In this document: positions 35,962 to 43,867 of the stretch, piece by piece | Numbering within the stretch: the first letter of the stretch is position 1 | How the letters are laid out: every line of letters starts with the position of its first letter | Origin: Alkalicella caledoniensis | GTDB taxonomy: Bacteria; Bacillota; Proteinivoracia; Proteinivoracales; Proteinivoracaceae | Reading direction: 5' to 3' | DNA length: 64,000 nucleotides | NCBI RefSeq assembly: GCF_014467015.1 | Contig: NZ_CP058559.1 | Span: 744,001 to 808,000, forward strand | Translations under genes and position numbers: made by a program | The notes under the pieces: generated by a model | Told to the model about the DNA's origin: nothing | The model's database searches: none | The model's input: the letters and a program-made list of their open reading frames with translations, nothing else

Positions 35962-36414
35962 CTACCCTTTAGGGCAAGGTTTGTGCGCCCCTTGTGGTCT
36001 GCATTGATTAAAGTTTCCGATTAGAGCTATCCTACCTAGATCTGGTTGTATAAATGGTGGCGCTACTTCTGCAGTGACAACTATATCACCAAATGGAGCA
36101 ACCATTTCACCTGGACCAAATACAAAAGCACCTACCCAGACTCCTGGCTCTGTTACCACTGGGCCAGTCTGTAGCAATTGGACTGGAACTGCTTGACCCA
36201 AAGGGGAATTTCTAATCCATGCAACATAGGTCTGTCCTCCTAATACCTCAGGGTCAGGTAGCCCAATTGCTGATATCAGTACATTCCCTCCTGCCCCAGT
36301 CTGGGTTACCAGTGCCACACCCTTAGCCTCTGCGTCCGGTCCTATTGGCACATTAGCAGTTCTAAATAATATCATACAACATTCTACTATTCCCACTTGT
36401 CTTTGATTTTTCAT
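35962..36414 (-). CDS. Surface or spore-associated protein, paralogue of the LysM protein's C-terminal domain
   Basis: 150 residues, beta-rich, rich in Gly, Pro and Val. It resembles the C-terminal domain of the convergent LysM protein: (V)TQTGAGGNVLISAIGLPDPEVLGGQTYVAWIR aligns with its TVTGQHQATITARNLVPPSVFGDFDAYVG, and both end in a Cys/Pro/Lys-Gly tail (QCRPQGAHKPCPKG here). The fold may be related to the anti-sigma-K C-terminal domain class; I do not claim a function. No signal peptide. ATG 36414 has GGGAGG at seven bases. The shared Cys-Pro-rich tails suggest both act in the same cross-linked layer. Confidence 0.65.
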   Translation of the reverse strand: MKNQRQVGIVECCMILFRTANVPIGPDAEAKGVALVTQTGAGGNVLISAIGLPDPEVLGGQTYVAWIRNSPLGQAVPVQLLQTGPVVTEPGVWVGAFVFGPGEMVAPFGDIVVTAEVAPPFIQPDLGRIALIGNFNQCRPQGAHKPCPKG

Positions 36415-36621
36415 TATATCACCTCCCAATTGGATTTATATAATAGGTTATGTGTCTGGTGGTTAGAATGGGTGTGTATTTGCACATTTTTCAAGAGCAA
36501 TATATGGTTCATAACAAAAACAAGTCTTTATATAAGTTTATATTGTAATATATATAAGTAAATGTTATTATTTAATTGTCGAGATAGTTATTAATTTCAC
36601 AACATTTGGGAGGGGATTTAA

Positions 36622-37086
36622 TTGAAAAAAGAAGTAAGTATCAAAAAAATTCGTCAAGAAGCAGAGGATTTATATAGCAGAGGTCAATTTTTCTGCTCAG
36701 AAGCCATAGTTTACTCAATAAAGAATAATTTTGACCTTGACATGCCTGACGAGATGGTTGCCATGGCATCTGGTTTCCCTGTGGGGATTGGAAAATCCAA
36801 ATGTGTTTGCGGTGCAGTATCTGGAGGCATTATGACCCTAGGGTATTTCCTAGGTAGAACTGAACCGGGGGACTCTAAAGTGGTAAAAACATTAGAGCTA
36901 GCCAACGAACTGCAAGAAAGTTTTAAGAACAACCACAAAGTTTTATGCTGCAAGATATTAACCCATGGCATGGACATGGGGTCTGGCGAACACAAAGAAC
37001 AATGCGTAGCTTTCACAGGTGAGATAGCAGAAAAAACTGCTGAAATAGTAGTTAGAGAACTAAATCTTGTTAATATAGATGGTTAG
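36622..37086 (+). CDS. C_GCAxxG_C_C family redox-type protein
   Basis: 154 residues. Conserved cysteines match the C_GCAxxG_C_C (COG1433-neighbour) family: FFCSEAIV, KSKCVCGAVSGGIMTLG and CCKILTHG, and a last Cys in EQCVAF. This family is common in anaerobes and is thought to carry a redox centre or be exported by itself, but its job is unknown. TTG start 36622 has GGGAGGGG upstream. Its stop codon lies 12 bases before the start of a TDT transporter gene, so the two are cotranscribed and probably linked in function. Confidence 0.8.
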   Translation: MKKEVSIKKIRQEAEDLYSRGQFFCSEAIVYSIKNNFDLDMPDEMVAMASGFPVGIGKSKCVCGAVSGGIMTLGYFLGRTEPGDSKVVKTLELANELQESFKNNHKVLCCKILTHGMDMGSGEHKEQCVAFTGEIAEKTAEIVVRELNLVNIDG

Positions 37087-37098
37087 GTGGTGGGGAAT

Positions 37099-38052
37099 GT
37101 GGTTGGCATCATAAAAAAGGTCCCATATCCTATGTGTGGTTTAATGTTGGCCTTAGCTTCTACTGGCAATTTAGTAATGTCTTATGGCGATGTTTATAGA
37201 TACGTTTTTGGAGTACTCTCTAGTATACTGTTACTTTTACTTGTATTTAAAGCATTACTATTTCCTAAAACAATAGCCGAAGGCTTTTCGAATCCTGTTA
37301 TAGCCAGTGTAATGCCTACTTTTTCCATGGGAGTCATGATAATTTCCACTTACCTTAAGGCATACTTCCCTATTTTTTCCTATATTCTTTGGTTGAGCGC
37401 AATAGTTTTACACATCATCCTAATTGGTGTTTTTTCCACAAAATATTTATTTAATTTTAATATGAAAGGTCTTTTCCCAAGCTACTTCGTTGTTTATGTG
37501 GGAATTGTAGTAGCTAGCGTAACTGCACCAGTTTACGGTAAGCTTTTTATAGGGCAAAGCTTATTCTGGTTTGGATTAGCTTCCTATCTTATATTATTAC
37601 CTTTTGTACTTTATAGGGTGTTTATTGTCAAAGGTATTCCAGAACCAGCTTTGCCAACTATAACTATTTTAGCGGCCCCTGCGGGTTTGCTATTGGCAGG
37701 GTACCTCAACTCTTTTTCTATTAAAAACGTATACATAGTAAATTCTTTACTATGTATATCCATTATAATGTTGGTGTTAGTTGCAGTTAAACTTCCAAGG
37801 TTACTTAAACTTCCTTTTTATCCCAGCTTTTCTGCTTTTACATTTCCATTTGTTATAACAAGTATTGCCCTAAAGGGTACCAATGCTTATTTTATAAATA
37901 CAGGTAAGGGCATAGCCTTATTAGGACATCTAGTGAGATTTATGGAAGTATGGTCAGTGATAATTGTAGTGTATGTACTTATTAGGTATACATTTTTCTT
38001 CATATTGCCATTTAAGAGTAACCCTCCCCTTGGTTCAAACAAGGGCGCTTAA
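37099..38052 (+). CDS. TDT family transporter (TehA/SLAC1-like)
   Basis: 317 residues with about ten membrane helices, matching the tellurite-resistance/dicarboxylate transporter (TDT) family: an early PMCGLMLALASTGNL segment, a PTFSMGVMIISTYL helix and late YPSFSAFTFPFVITSIAL. Family members pass anions such as chloride, dicarboxylates or sulfite. GTG 37099 is preferred as start because AGGTGG/TGGGGA lies upstream; GTG codons at 37087 and 37090 are alternatives and directly follow the preceding stop. Co-transcribed with the C_GCAxxG_C_C gene. The terminator at 38069-38100 ends both this gene and the convergent PTS gene. Confidence 0.82.
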   Translation: MVGIIKKVPYPMCGLMLALASTGNLVMSYGDVYRYVFGVLSSILLLLLVFKALLFPKTIAEGFSNPVIASVMPTFSMGVMIISTYLKAYFPIFSYILWLSAIVLHIILIGVFSTKYLFNFNMKGLFPSYFVVYVGIVVASVTAPVYGKLFIGQSLFWFGLASYLILLPFVLYRVFIVKGIPEPALPTITILAAPAGLLLAGYLNSFSIKNVYIVNSLLCISIIMLVLVAVKLPRLLKLPFYPSFSAFTFPFVITSIALKGTNAYFINTGKGIALLGHLVRFMEVWSVIIVVYVLIRYTFFFILPFKSNPPLGSNKGA

Positions 38053-38068
38053 ACTTTATTACTATATC

Positions 38069-38100
38069 AAAAGCCAGCTAAAGTTTAGCTGGCTTTTGGT
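38069..38100. terminator. Bidirectional terminator
   Basis: AAAAGCCAGCTAAA / TTTAGCTGGCTTTT around a single G; contains the stop codon of the convergent PTS IIC gene. Confidence 0.88.
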
Positions 38101-39413
38101 TTTTCCTTACTCCCTAGGGATGTAACAGATTCTATATTTAGTTGGATTTCCTCTTGTTCCTCTTTTATATATTGATTATCCAGCTTTTTAAAAAATGGGA
38201 AGTATATTGCCAAGGAAATAAAGATTATTACAATTTGTAAAGCTGCTATTTTCCAACTTCCCTGCAAAAACCCTGAGAGGATTGTAGGAGTTGGCAAAGG
38301 TACTTGAACGCCTATAAGCCTAGGAACGATCCCTAATGTAGTAGCAAAGTAAGCTAGTGTTCCACTAACCAGGGGCGTGATTACAAATGGCAATGCTAAA
38401 ATGGGATTCATTACTATGGGTGTACCATAAAGCAGTGGTTCATTTATATTAAACATATTGGTAGGTAGAGTCATTTTTCCTAATTTAGAGAGTTTCTTAC
38501 TTTTAGCTTTAAAAGCCATCCATAACCCCAGACCTATGGTGGTACCTGCTCCCCCTATTAGTACATAGTTAACCATAAACTTGGTGCCAATAATATTAGG
38601 TAACGGTTGACCTGCAGTATATGCCGCTAGGTTTTGGAAATCCAATGACATCCAAACAGGGTTTATAAGTGATAAAGTAACCATAGTTCCATGAATACCT
38701 AAAAGCCATAATCCTGCCATAACAAGGATACCTAGAAGTAATGCAGGGTAGCTGCCACCTAAATGTTCTAGGGGAGTTTGGATAAAAGTAAATACAACAT
38801 GGTGGATACTACCTACAGTGCTATTTAAAACTGTACTAATAGCCAGAAAAAATGTAGTTATCAGAAATCCTGGTATTAAACCTGCAAATGATAGAGATAT
38901 GGTAGGTGGTACACCTTCTGGCATTTTTATAACTAATCCTTTATCTATGAAAAACATGTACATTTTTGATGTTACTAGTCCTATAATAATTGCTACAAAT
39001 AAACCCTTTGCTCCAAGCCATTCAAAGGACATCATCCTAGTCATATCTCCCCCCCTACTAAGTCCTTCCCCTAAGGGAGTAATCATTAGGAAGCTTACCA
39101 AGGATAAAAGACCTGGAATAGCTCCATTTTCACCATGAACTTCAGCAAATCTATAACCTATAAAAAAAACAGCGATAAGGGCTATTATCTCTGTACTCAT
39201 TATGGCAGGTAGTCTCATAACGTCCTTTAGGCCAGTGGTAGTGATGAAATTCTCGTAAGCCTCCCACTGTATGTTCACCAAAAGTGAAAAAATAGATCCA
39301 ACCATCATTACGGGTATCAAAGTCCCAAATGCGTTGGATATAGCCATTAACCCCTTATTTTGAGAAAGCTTACTTATATAGGGCTCTATAAATTTCTGGT
39401 ATTTTTCTGGCAT
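38085..39413 (-). CDS. PTS beta-glucoside/cellobiose-type IIC permease
   Basis: 442-residue PTS_EIIC (lactose/cellobiose family) membrane protein with about ten helices. Motifs: HGENGAIPGLLSLVSFL, IKMPEGVPPTISLSFAGLIPGF, GIHGTMVTLSLINPVW and FNINEPLLYGTPIVMNPILALPFV, the last being the conserved substrate/His-Glu region. It brings in and hands the sugar to a separate IIB. It is more distant from the other two IIC proteins of the locus, which resemble each other closely, so it likely has another substrate. It is transcribed from a sigma-54 promoter (39469-39485), divergent from the HAD phosphatase. Confidence 0.92.
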   Translation of the reverse strand: MPEKYQKFIEPYISKLSQNKGLMAISNAFGTLIPVMMVGSIFSLLVNIQWEAYENFITTTGLKDVMRLPAIMSTEIIALIAVFFIGYRFAEVHGENGAIPGLLSLVSFLMITPLGEGLSRGGDMTRMMSFEWLGAKGLFVAIIIGLVTSKMYMFFIDKGLVIKMPEGVPPTISLSFAGLIPGFLITTFFLAISTVLNSTVGSIHHVVFTFIQTPLEHLGGSYPALLLGILVMAGLWLLGIHGTMVTLSLINPVWMSLDFQNLAAYTAGQPLPNIIGTKFMVNYVLIGGAGTTIGLGLWMAFKAKSKKLSKLGKMTLPTNMFNINEPLLYGTPIVMNPILALPFVITPLVSGTLAYFATTLGIVPRLIGVQVPLPTPTILSGFLQGSWKIAALQIVIIFISLAIYFPFFKKLDNQYIKEEQEEIQLNIESVTSLGSKEKPKAS

Positions 39414-39468
39414 TAGAATGCATCTCCTTCAAATTTCTTTATTTCAGTATTACCCTTCCGTCTATAGT

Positions 39469-39485
39469 TGCAATTTACGTGCCAA
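39469..39485 (-). promoter_or_regulatory. Sigma-54 (-24/-12) promoter of the IIC gene
   Basis: Minus strand TTGGCACGTAAATTGCA: TGGCAC, five bases, TTGCA, an exact consensus match. Confidence 0.9.
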
Positions 39486-39537
39486 AACACTAAATCAAGT
39501 TTCAAAAAATAGTATGATGATACCAGGTTTTTAGTAC

Positions 39538-39554
39538 TTGGCACAAGTTTTGCA
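39538..39554 (+). promoter_or_regulatory. Sigma-54 (-24/-12) promoter of the HAD phosphatase gene
   Basis: TTGGCACAAGTTTTGCA on the plus strand, 53 bases from the divergent sigma-54 promoter and about 70 bases before the start codon. Confidence 0.88.
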
Positions 39555-39624
39555 TAATATTTAAGATTAAAACACTTTTAAACAGTATAAATAAAAATAA
39601 AAATAAATGAGGAGAATGTATATT

Positions 39625-40488
39625 ATGAATAATTATAAGCTTATATGTATTGATCTAGATGGCACCCTATTACCAAGTAATCATTTAGTTTCTGAACGCA
39701 CCAAAAAAACCTTAAAAAAGGCTGAGGAGTTAGGTATACATATTGCCATAAGTACCGGTCGATCTTTGACTGACGCAGAACATTTTGCCCAGCTTTTGGG
39801 AGTGAAAGCTACAGTAATCTCTGCTAATGGTGCTTATGTGCGAGAAAAAGATAGTAATGAAGTTGTTTATAAAAACATCCTCGGTGAAGAAGCCATATGG
39901 ACAATCTATGACATATGCAATAAATATGAAGTTACACCCTGCTACCACACTCCAGATAAAATAATACATGGCCCTGACTATGGCAGATTTTTATTACAGA
40001 TAGAAGAAAAATCCCGTGAACTGGGCAAAAAAGTAATTATAACTAAGCCTTACCCTGTAGAAAACCTCGAGCAATGGAAGCAATTTGTTGAGCAAGAAAA
40101 GGATAATATTCTTAAGTGCGAGTTATTCCATGAAGATACTGATAGAATTAATAATATCAAATTTGATTTAAGGCAACTTGATCAATTAGAAGTAGTAGAT
40201 TCCATCAGAGAAGAACACATGGAAGCGAATAGCAAAGGAACATCTAAAGGCAGAGCAATTGAAGTTTTAGCAGGTCTACTTAATATTAAGAGAGAAGAAA
40301 TTATAGCTATAGGTGATGGTGACAATGATATAACCATGATAGAGTTTGCTGGCCTTGGAATAGCCATGGGAAATGCTAAGGAAGTCCTTAAAGCAAAAGC
40401 TAGTTATATTACTGGTTCAAACGACGAAGATGGTGTTGCAGCAGCTATCGAAAAGTTTGTATTAAAAAAAGATAAAGCCATTATTTAG
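39625..40488 (+). CDS. HAD-superfamily Cof-type sugar phosphatase
   Basis: 287 residues. HAD IIB (Cof) fold: motif I DLDGTLLP (about 8-15) with catalytic Asp pair, motif II STGRS (about 42), a C2 cap in the middle, motif III lysine in KGTSKGRAIEV and motif IV GDGDNDITMIEFAGLGIAMGNA. Such enzymes dephosphorylate sugar phosphates and relieve sugar-phosphate stress. Its sigma-54 promoter, divergent from a PTS IIC gene, ties it to the PTS regulon. ATG 39625 has GAGGAG ten bases upstream; earlier in-frame starts overlap that site. Confidence 0.92.
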   Translation: MNNYKLICIDLDGTLLPSNHLVSERTKKTLKKAEELGIHIAISTGRSLTDAEHFAQLLGVKATVISANGAYVREKDSNEVVYKNILGEEAIWTIYDICNKYEVTPCYHTPDKIIHGPDYGRFLLQIEEKSRELGKKVIITKPYPVENLEQWKQFVEQEKDNILKCELFHEDTDRINNIKFDLRQLDQLEVVDSIREEHMEANSKGTSKGRAIEVLAGLLNIKREEIIAIGDGDNDITMIEFAGLGIAMGNAKEVLKAKASYITGSNDEDGVAAAIEKFVLKKDKAII

Positions 40489-40503
40489 GCTTTATCTTTT
40501 TTT
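40464..40503 (+). terminator. Terminator of the HAD gene
   Basis: AAAAAAAGATAAAGCC / GGCTTTATCTTTTTTT around an eight-base loop holding the stop codon. Confidence 0.9.
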
Positions 40504-40524
40504 GTCGCATTATTTAGTGATAAA

Positions 40525-40555
40525 AACAAGGCAATGAACGAATCATTGCCTTGTT
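40525..40555 (-). terminator. Terminator of the IIB-IIC operon (40571-42213)
   Basis: AACAAGGCAATGA / TCATTGCCTTGTT 13-bp perfect arms, then TTTTTA on the minus strand. Confidence 0.88.
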
Positions 40556-40570
40556 AGGTTTTAAACTTAA

Positions 40571-41884
40571 TTATGCTCCAAGTGTTGTGTTATCTGCAGC
40601 AATTTCAGCAGCGTTTGCTTTTTCTTCTTTAACTAGCTGCTTTTCATATACTTTGAAGAAAGGATAGTAAATTGCTGTGGAAACTACAATACACACAATA
40701 CATAGAATCAACCCACTAATCTGCCAGTTAGCACCCCACATAGCGCCTATAGGAGCTGGTGTTGTCCATGGTGGCAGAGCAACGCCCCTACCAGCCATAC
40801 CTGTATAAAGTGCAAAATATGCGATTGAGGCAGTTACCATTGGAGCGAGGATGAATGGAATACCTAAAATTGGGTTCATAACGATAGGTGATGCAAATAT
40901 TACTGGTTCGTTAATATTGAATATGGCAGGGAATGCTGCAACTTTACCGATAGCATTTAAATTAGCTGACTTACTGGTTAAGTAAAGTACTACTAGGCCT
41001 AGGGTAGCACCGGACCCGCCTATTGTGATAAAGAAAGCCCAGAAAGGATTTGTAAAGATACTTGGAAGAGCTTCTCCTGCTGCAAGTGCAGCTTGGTTAG
41101 CTGAAATGTTGATTGCATAGAATGGCCCTAAGATACCCCCTACTATACTTGCACCGTGGATACCTGCAAACCATAGTAAATGTGCTAGGAATACTGCAAA
41201 CAGAATACCTGGTAATGTATCAACTGCACCAACAAGTGGCTTGAATATTTCCATTATAGCGGCTGGAACTGTGTAACCAGTATAGTGTTGAACAGCAATA
41301 CTAATTGGGTAAAGTATAGCTACCATTAAGAAAACTGGGATAAGTGCGTCGAATGAAGCAGAGATTGCTGGAGGAACGCCATCAGGCATTTTTATTCTTA
41401 TGTTTCTTACCATGAGGAATCTCATTAGTTCAACTGCGAAGAATGAAGCAATAACTGCTGTAAAAACACCTTTTCCATCCATATATGCAGTTGGAAGTCC
41501 ACCATCTACAGCTTGTGCTCCAATTAGCAGATAACCTGATAGTGCCATAAGAGCACCTGAAAGTGGATTCAAGTTATAGCTTTTAGCTAAACTATATCCG
41601 ATACCTGCAGATATAAAGATTGACATAATAGCCATTGTCATACTGTTAGGAACTAGTAAAATATCAAAATAATTACTTGAGAAATTCACCCAAGCCTTAC
41701 CGATGAAGTTCGTTGTGTCAGCAGGGAATGGTGGGAAAGCAAGAATAAGCATAATACTACCAATAATCATAAAAGGCATTGCACCAATGAAACCATCTTT
41801 CATAGCACTGATGTGTCTTTGGTTACCAACTTTAGCAACCACTGGCATGAATTTCTCTTCTAACCACTTTAAGAAACCTTGCAT
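40571..41884 (-). CDS. PTS lactose/cellobiose-type IIC permease
   Basis: 437 residues, about ten membrane helices, PTS_EIIC family: MPDGVPPAISASFDALIPVFLM, FAGIHGASIVGGILGPFYAI and FNINEPVIFASPIVMNPILGIPF. It is nearly identical over long stretches to the IIC at 47412-48695 (same opening LKWLEEKFMPVVAKVGNQRHIS), showing a recent duplication of the IIB-IIC pair. Translated after its IIB (27-base gap) from the sigma-54 promoter at 42242-42258. ATG 41884 has AGGAGG at eight bases. Likely substrate: a beta-glucoside or related disaccharide. Confidence 0.94.
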   Translation of the reverse strand: MQGFLKWLEEKFMPVVAKVGNQRHISAMKDGFIGAMPFMIIGSIMLILAFPPFPADTTNFIGKAWVNFSSNYFDILLVPNSMTMAIMSIFISAGIGYSLAKSYNLNPLSGALMALSGYLLIGAQAVDGGLPTAYMDGKGVFTAVIASFFAVELMRFLMVRNIRIKMPDGVPPAISASFDALIPVFLMVAILYPISIAVQHYTGYTVPAAIMEIFKPLVGAVDTLPGILFAVFLAHLLWFAGIHGASIVGGILGPFYAINISANQAALAAGEALPSIFTNPFWAFFITIGGSGATLGLVVLYLTSKSANLNAIGKVAAFPAIFNINEPVIFASPIVMNPILGIPFILAPMVTASIAYFALYTGMAGRGVALPPWTTPAPIGAMWGANWQISGLILCIVCIVVSTAIYYPFFKVYEKQLVKEEKANAAEIAADNTTLGA

Positions 41885-41910
41885 TTAAATTCCTCCTCTT
41901 TTTTTATAAT

Positions 41911-42213
41911 TTAGAGTACTTTAAGTGTTTCCTCTAAAATTTTCTCACCTTTCATCAATCCATAGTCCATTGAATTGATTACTAGAACTGTGATACCATA
42001 TTGATCTGCGATCTTTTGGAACTCATCTTTTTTGAATTTGACCTGCGGACCTAAAAGAACTATGTCGTAATCCTTCACATTATCCGCAAATGCATCAACT
42101 GGTACTGCTACAATCTTTACTTCTATTCCCTTTGCTACAGCAGCCTTTTCCATTTTTGTAACTAGGAGACTTGTTGACATACCAGCAGCGCAAGCTAAAA
42201 GTATTTTTTTCAT
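41911..42213 (-). CDS. PTS cellobiose-type IIB component
   Basis: 100 residues. KILLACAAGMSTSLLV carries the phospho-cysteine (Cys8) in the CxxGMSTS loop; the remainder, including GPQVKFKKDEFQKIADQYGI and the NSMDYGLMKGE tail, matches two other IIB copies in this locus almost residue for residue. It accepts phosphate from IIA and passes it to the sugar held by IIC. ATG 42213 has GGGGGG at a good distance; the longer frame is unsupported. No IIA lies in this operon, so it must use the one at 53422-53730. Confidence 0.94.
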   Translation of the reverse strand: MKKILLACAAGMSTSLLVTKMEKAAVAKGIEVKIVAVPVDAFADNVKDYDIVLLGPQVKFKKDEFQKIADQYGITVLVINSMDYGLMKGEKILEETLKVL

Positions 42214-42241
42214 GTAATCCCCCCTCTCTCTCTCTAAATAA

Positions 42242-42258
42242 TGCAATTTTTATGCCAA
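42242..42258 (-). promoter_or_regulatory. Sigma-54 promoter of the IIB-IIC operon
   Basis: Minus strand TTGGCATAAAAATTGCA. An ACACTAAAAAACA element lies 75-90 bases upstream (42335-42348). Confidence 0.85.
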
Positions 42259-42490
42259 AACAGAAGATTGCTTATTTATCTACTTTTAACTCATGTTTAA
42301 TTATTATACCAATTCTGCATTTGGTTCATATAATACACTAAAAAACAGAGTAAGCTATTATTTTTTCCCTTTATTGGCTAATTCCCTAAATTAGATACAC
42401 TTCGAAACACAAATTTTGATTAATATAACAATGATGTTTAATTTTTTGATGTTTCATTTTTTGAAATTTGCCAGATAATACACTATCAAT

Positions 42491-42530
42491 ACAAAACACC
42501 GCTGACTAATCTAAGTCAGCGGTGTTTTGT
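42491..42530 (-). terminator. Terminator of the first MFS gene
   Basis: ACAAAACACCGCTGACT and its complement, 17-bp perfect arms containing the stop codon. Confidence 0.88.
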
Positions 42531-43705
42531 GTATTGTTAAGTACTTTAAGATTTTTATTTTCTGAAGAATCTTTCTTGAGTATCAAAATAAAAATTAGGG
42601 ACACAAGACAAACTAGCGAGGCAATCTTATATACTGTAAATATACTTATACTCTCTAGGAGTATTCCTCCACCTATATTTCCTATTAAAGCCCCCAAACC
42701 ACACATGGCAGCAAAAAAAGTCATTGCAGAGGTTTTCACTTCATTGCTTGTTATGTTGTTTATATATTGAAGGGCAGCTATCAAGTAGAAGGCAAATGTT
42801 ATACTTTGCATAAATTGAACCAGAATTACAAGCTGGTACGAGCCTAGCAATGAGTTTAAAAACATCCTTACAGCAAATAACCCTACTCCTAAGATAAATA
42901 AGTTCAGTTCGCCGTATTTATTTAATAGTTTATGACCAAAAAACAGTGTTGGCAATTCACTAATAGCTACCGTAAACCACAGTATCCCCAGATTAGATAC
43001 ATCTCCACCTGTCTTTTCTATTAGAATATAGATATACGTTCCGTTCATTCCCATGGCTATATTTACTATAACTATGGATAGCATAAAGATGGAGAATTTT
43101 TTATCCTTCACTAGTTCTAAAAAGTCATTCAAGCTTGCCCTTCTTACTTCAGCTGTAGGCTTAAAGTCTATTGTATATACTAGGTATGCTCCTAAAATCA
43201 TTAGTATAGAGTATACGTAATAGGAGCTGTTTATCCCGTAAATTTTTATGAGGTAGCCTACAAATAAAGCTCCCATGGCATATCCGAATGAACCCATTAG
43301 TCTTATTCTTCCATACTGTATTTCCCTGTGCTGGTTAATTATTTCATAAGTGTATGCATCACTGATTGGGAATATAGAACTTTGAAACCATATTGTTATT
43401 ATAATACTGAGCATAATGTAAACAAAACTCTGGGCAAAAATAAAGTTAAAAATAACTATTGAGCATGCTAGTACTATTATAATTAAAGTAAGCCTTTTGT
43501 TGAAAAACTTATCTGTTAAAAATCCCCAAATGGGTTGTGAAAGAACCGCCACAATAGAATTCACTGCAAAGGCCACACCGATTTGTGTATAGCTCAAGCC
43601 CCTTTGCTGAAGGTATGGTGTCAAATATGGTATAAATGATGCAATTGCTGCATACAAGGCAATATAAATAAAGCTAAGCTTTATCGGTAGTTTATTATCT
43701 CTCAT
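42506..43705 (-). CDS. MFS_1-like permease (LacY/nucleoside-symporter type), copy 1
   Basis: 399 residues, 12 membrane helices, MFS_1_like group. The signature GFLTDKFFNKR between helices 2 and 3, the RIRLMGSFGYAMGAL segment in helix 5 and an N-terminal SFIYIALYAAIASFIPYLTPYLQQRGLS are visible. It closely resembles the protein at 45972-47147. Members carry oligosaccharides, nucleosides or phenyl-propionates; placement inside a beta-glucoside PTS locus suggests a sugar, perhaps the free sugar or aglycone released by the glycosidases. No sigma-54 site could be found for this gene. Confidence 0.88.
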   Translation of the reverse strand: MRDNKLPIKLSFIYIALYAAIASFIPYLTPYLQQRGLSYTQIGVAFAVNSIVAVLSQPIWGFLTDKFFNKRLTLIIIVLACSIVIFNFIFAQSFVYIMLSIIITIWFQSSIFPISDAYTYEIINQHREIQYGRIRLMGSFGYAMGALFVGYLIKIYGINSSYYVYSILMILGAYLVYTIDFKPTAEVRRASLNDFLELVKDKKFSIFMLSIVIVNIAMGMNGTYIYILIEKTGGDVSNLGILWFTVAISELPTLFFGHKLLNKYGELNLFILGVGLFAVRMFLNSLLGSYQLVILVQFMQSITFAFYLIAALQYINNITSNEVKTSAMTFFAAMCGLGALIGNIGGGILLESISIFTVYKIASLVCLVSLIFILILKKDSSENKNLKVLNNTQNTADLD

Positions 43706-43834
43706 GTTACTTATTCACGCTTCTTCCTTTATTATTCTACCATAACATTACTATTTTTTAAGATTATGCAACAGTTTATTTGATAACACACCCTCTTTTA
43801 CCTCATATTAATACCTTTGACATGCAATACTCAC

Positions 43835-43866
43835 AAAAACAAGGTGGTTTTTACCACCTTGTTTTT
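43835..43866 (-). terminator. Terminator of the HPr-EI operon
   Basis: AAAAACAAGGTGG / CCACCTTGTTTTT 13-bp arms with a TTTTTA loop and flanking A/T tracts. Confidence 0.88.
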
Positions 43867-43867
43867 C

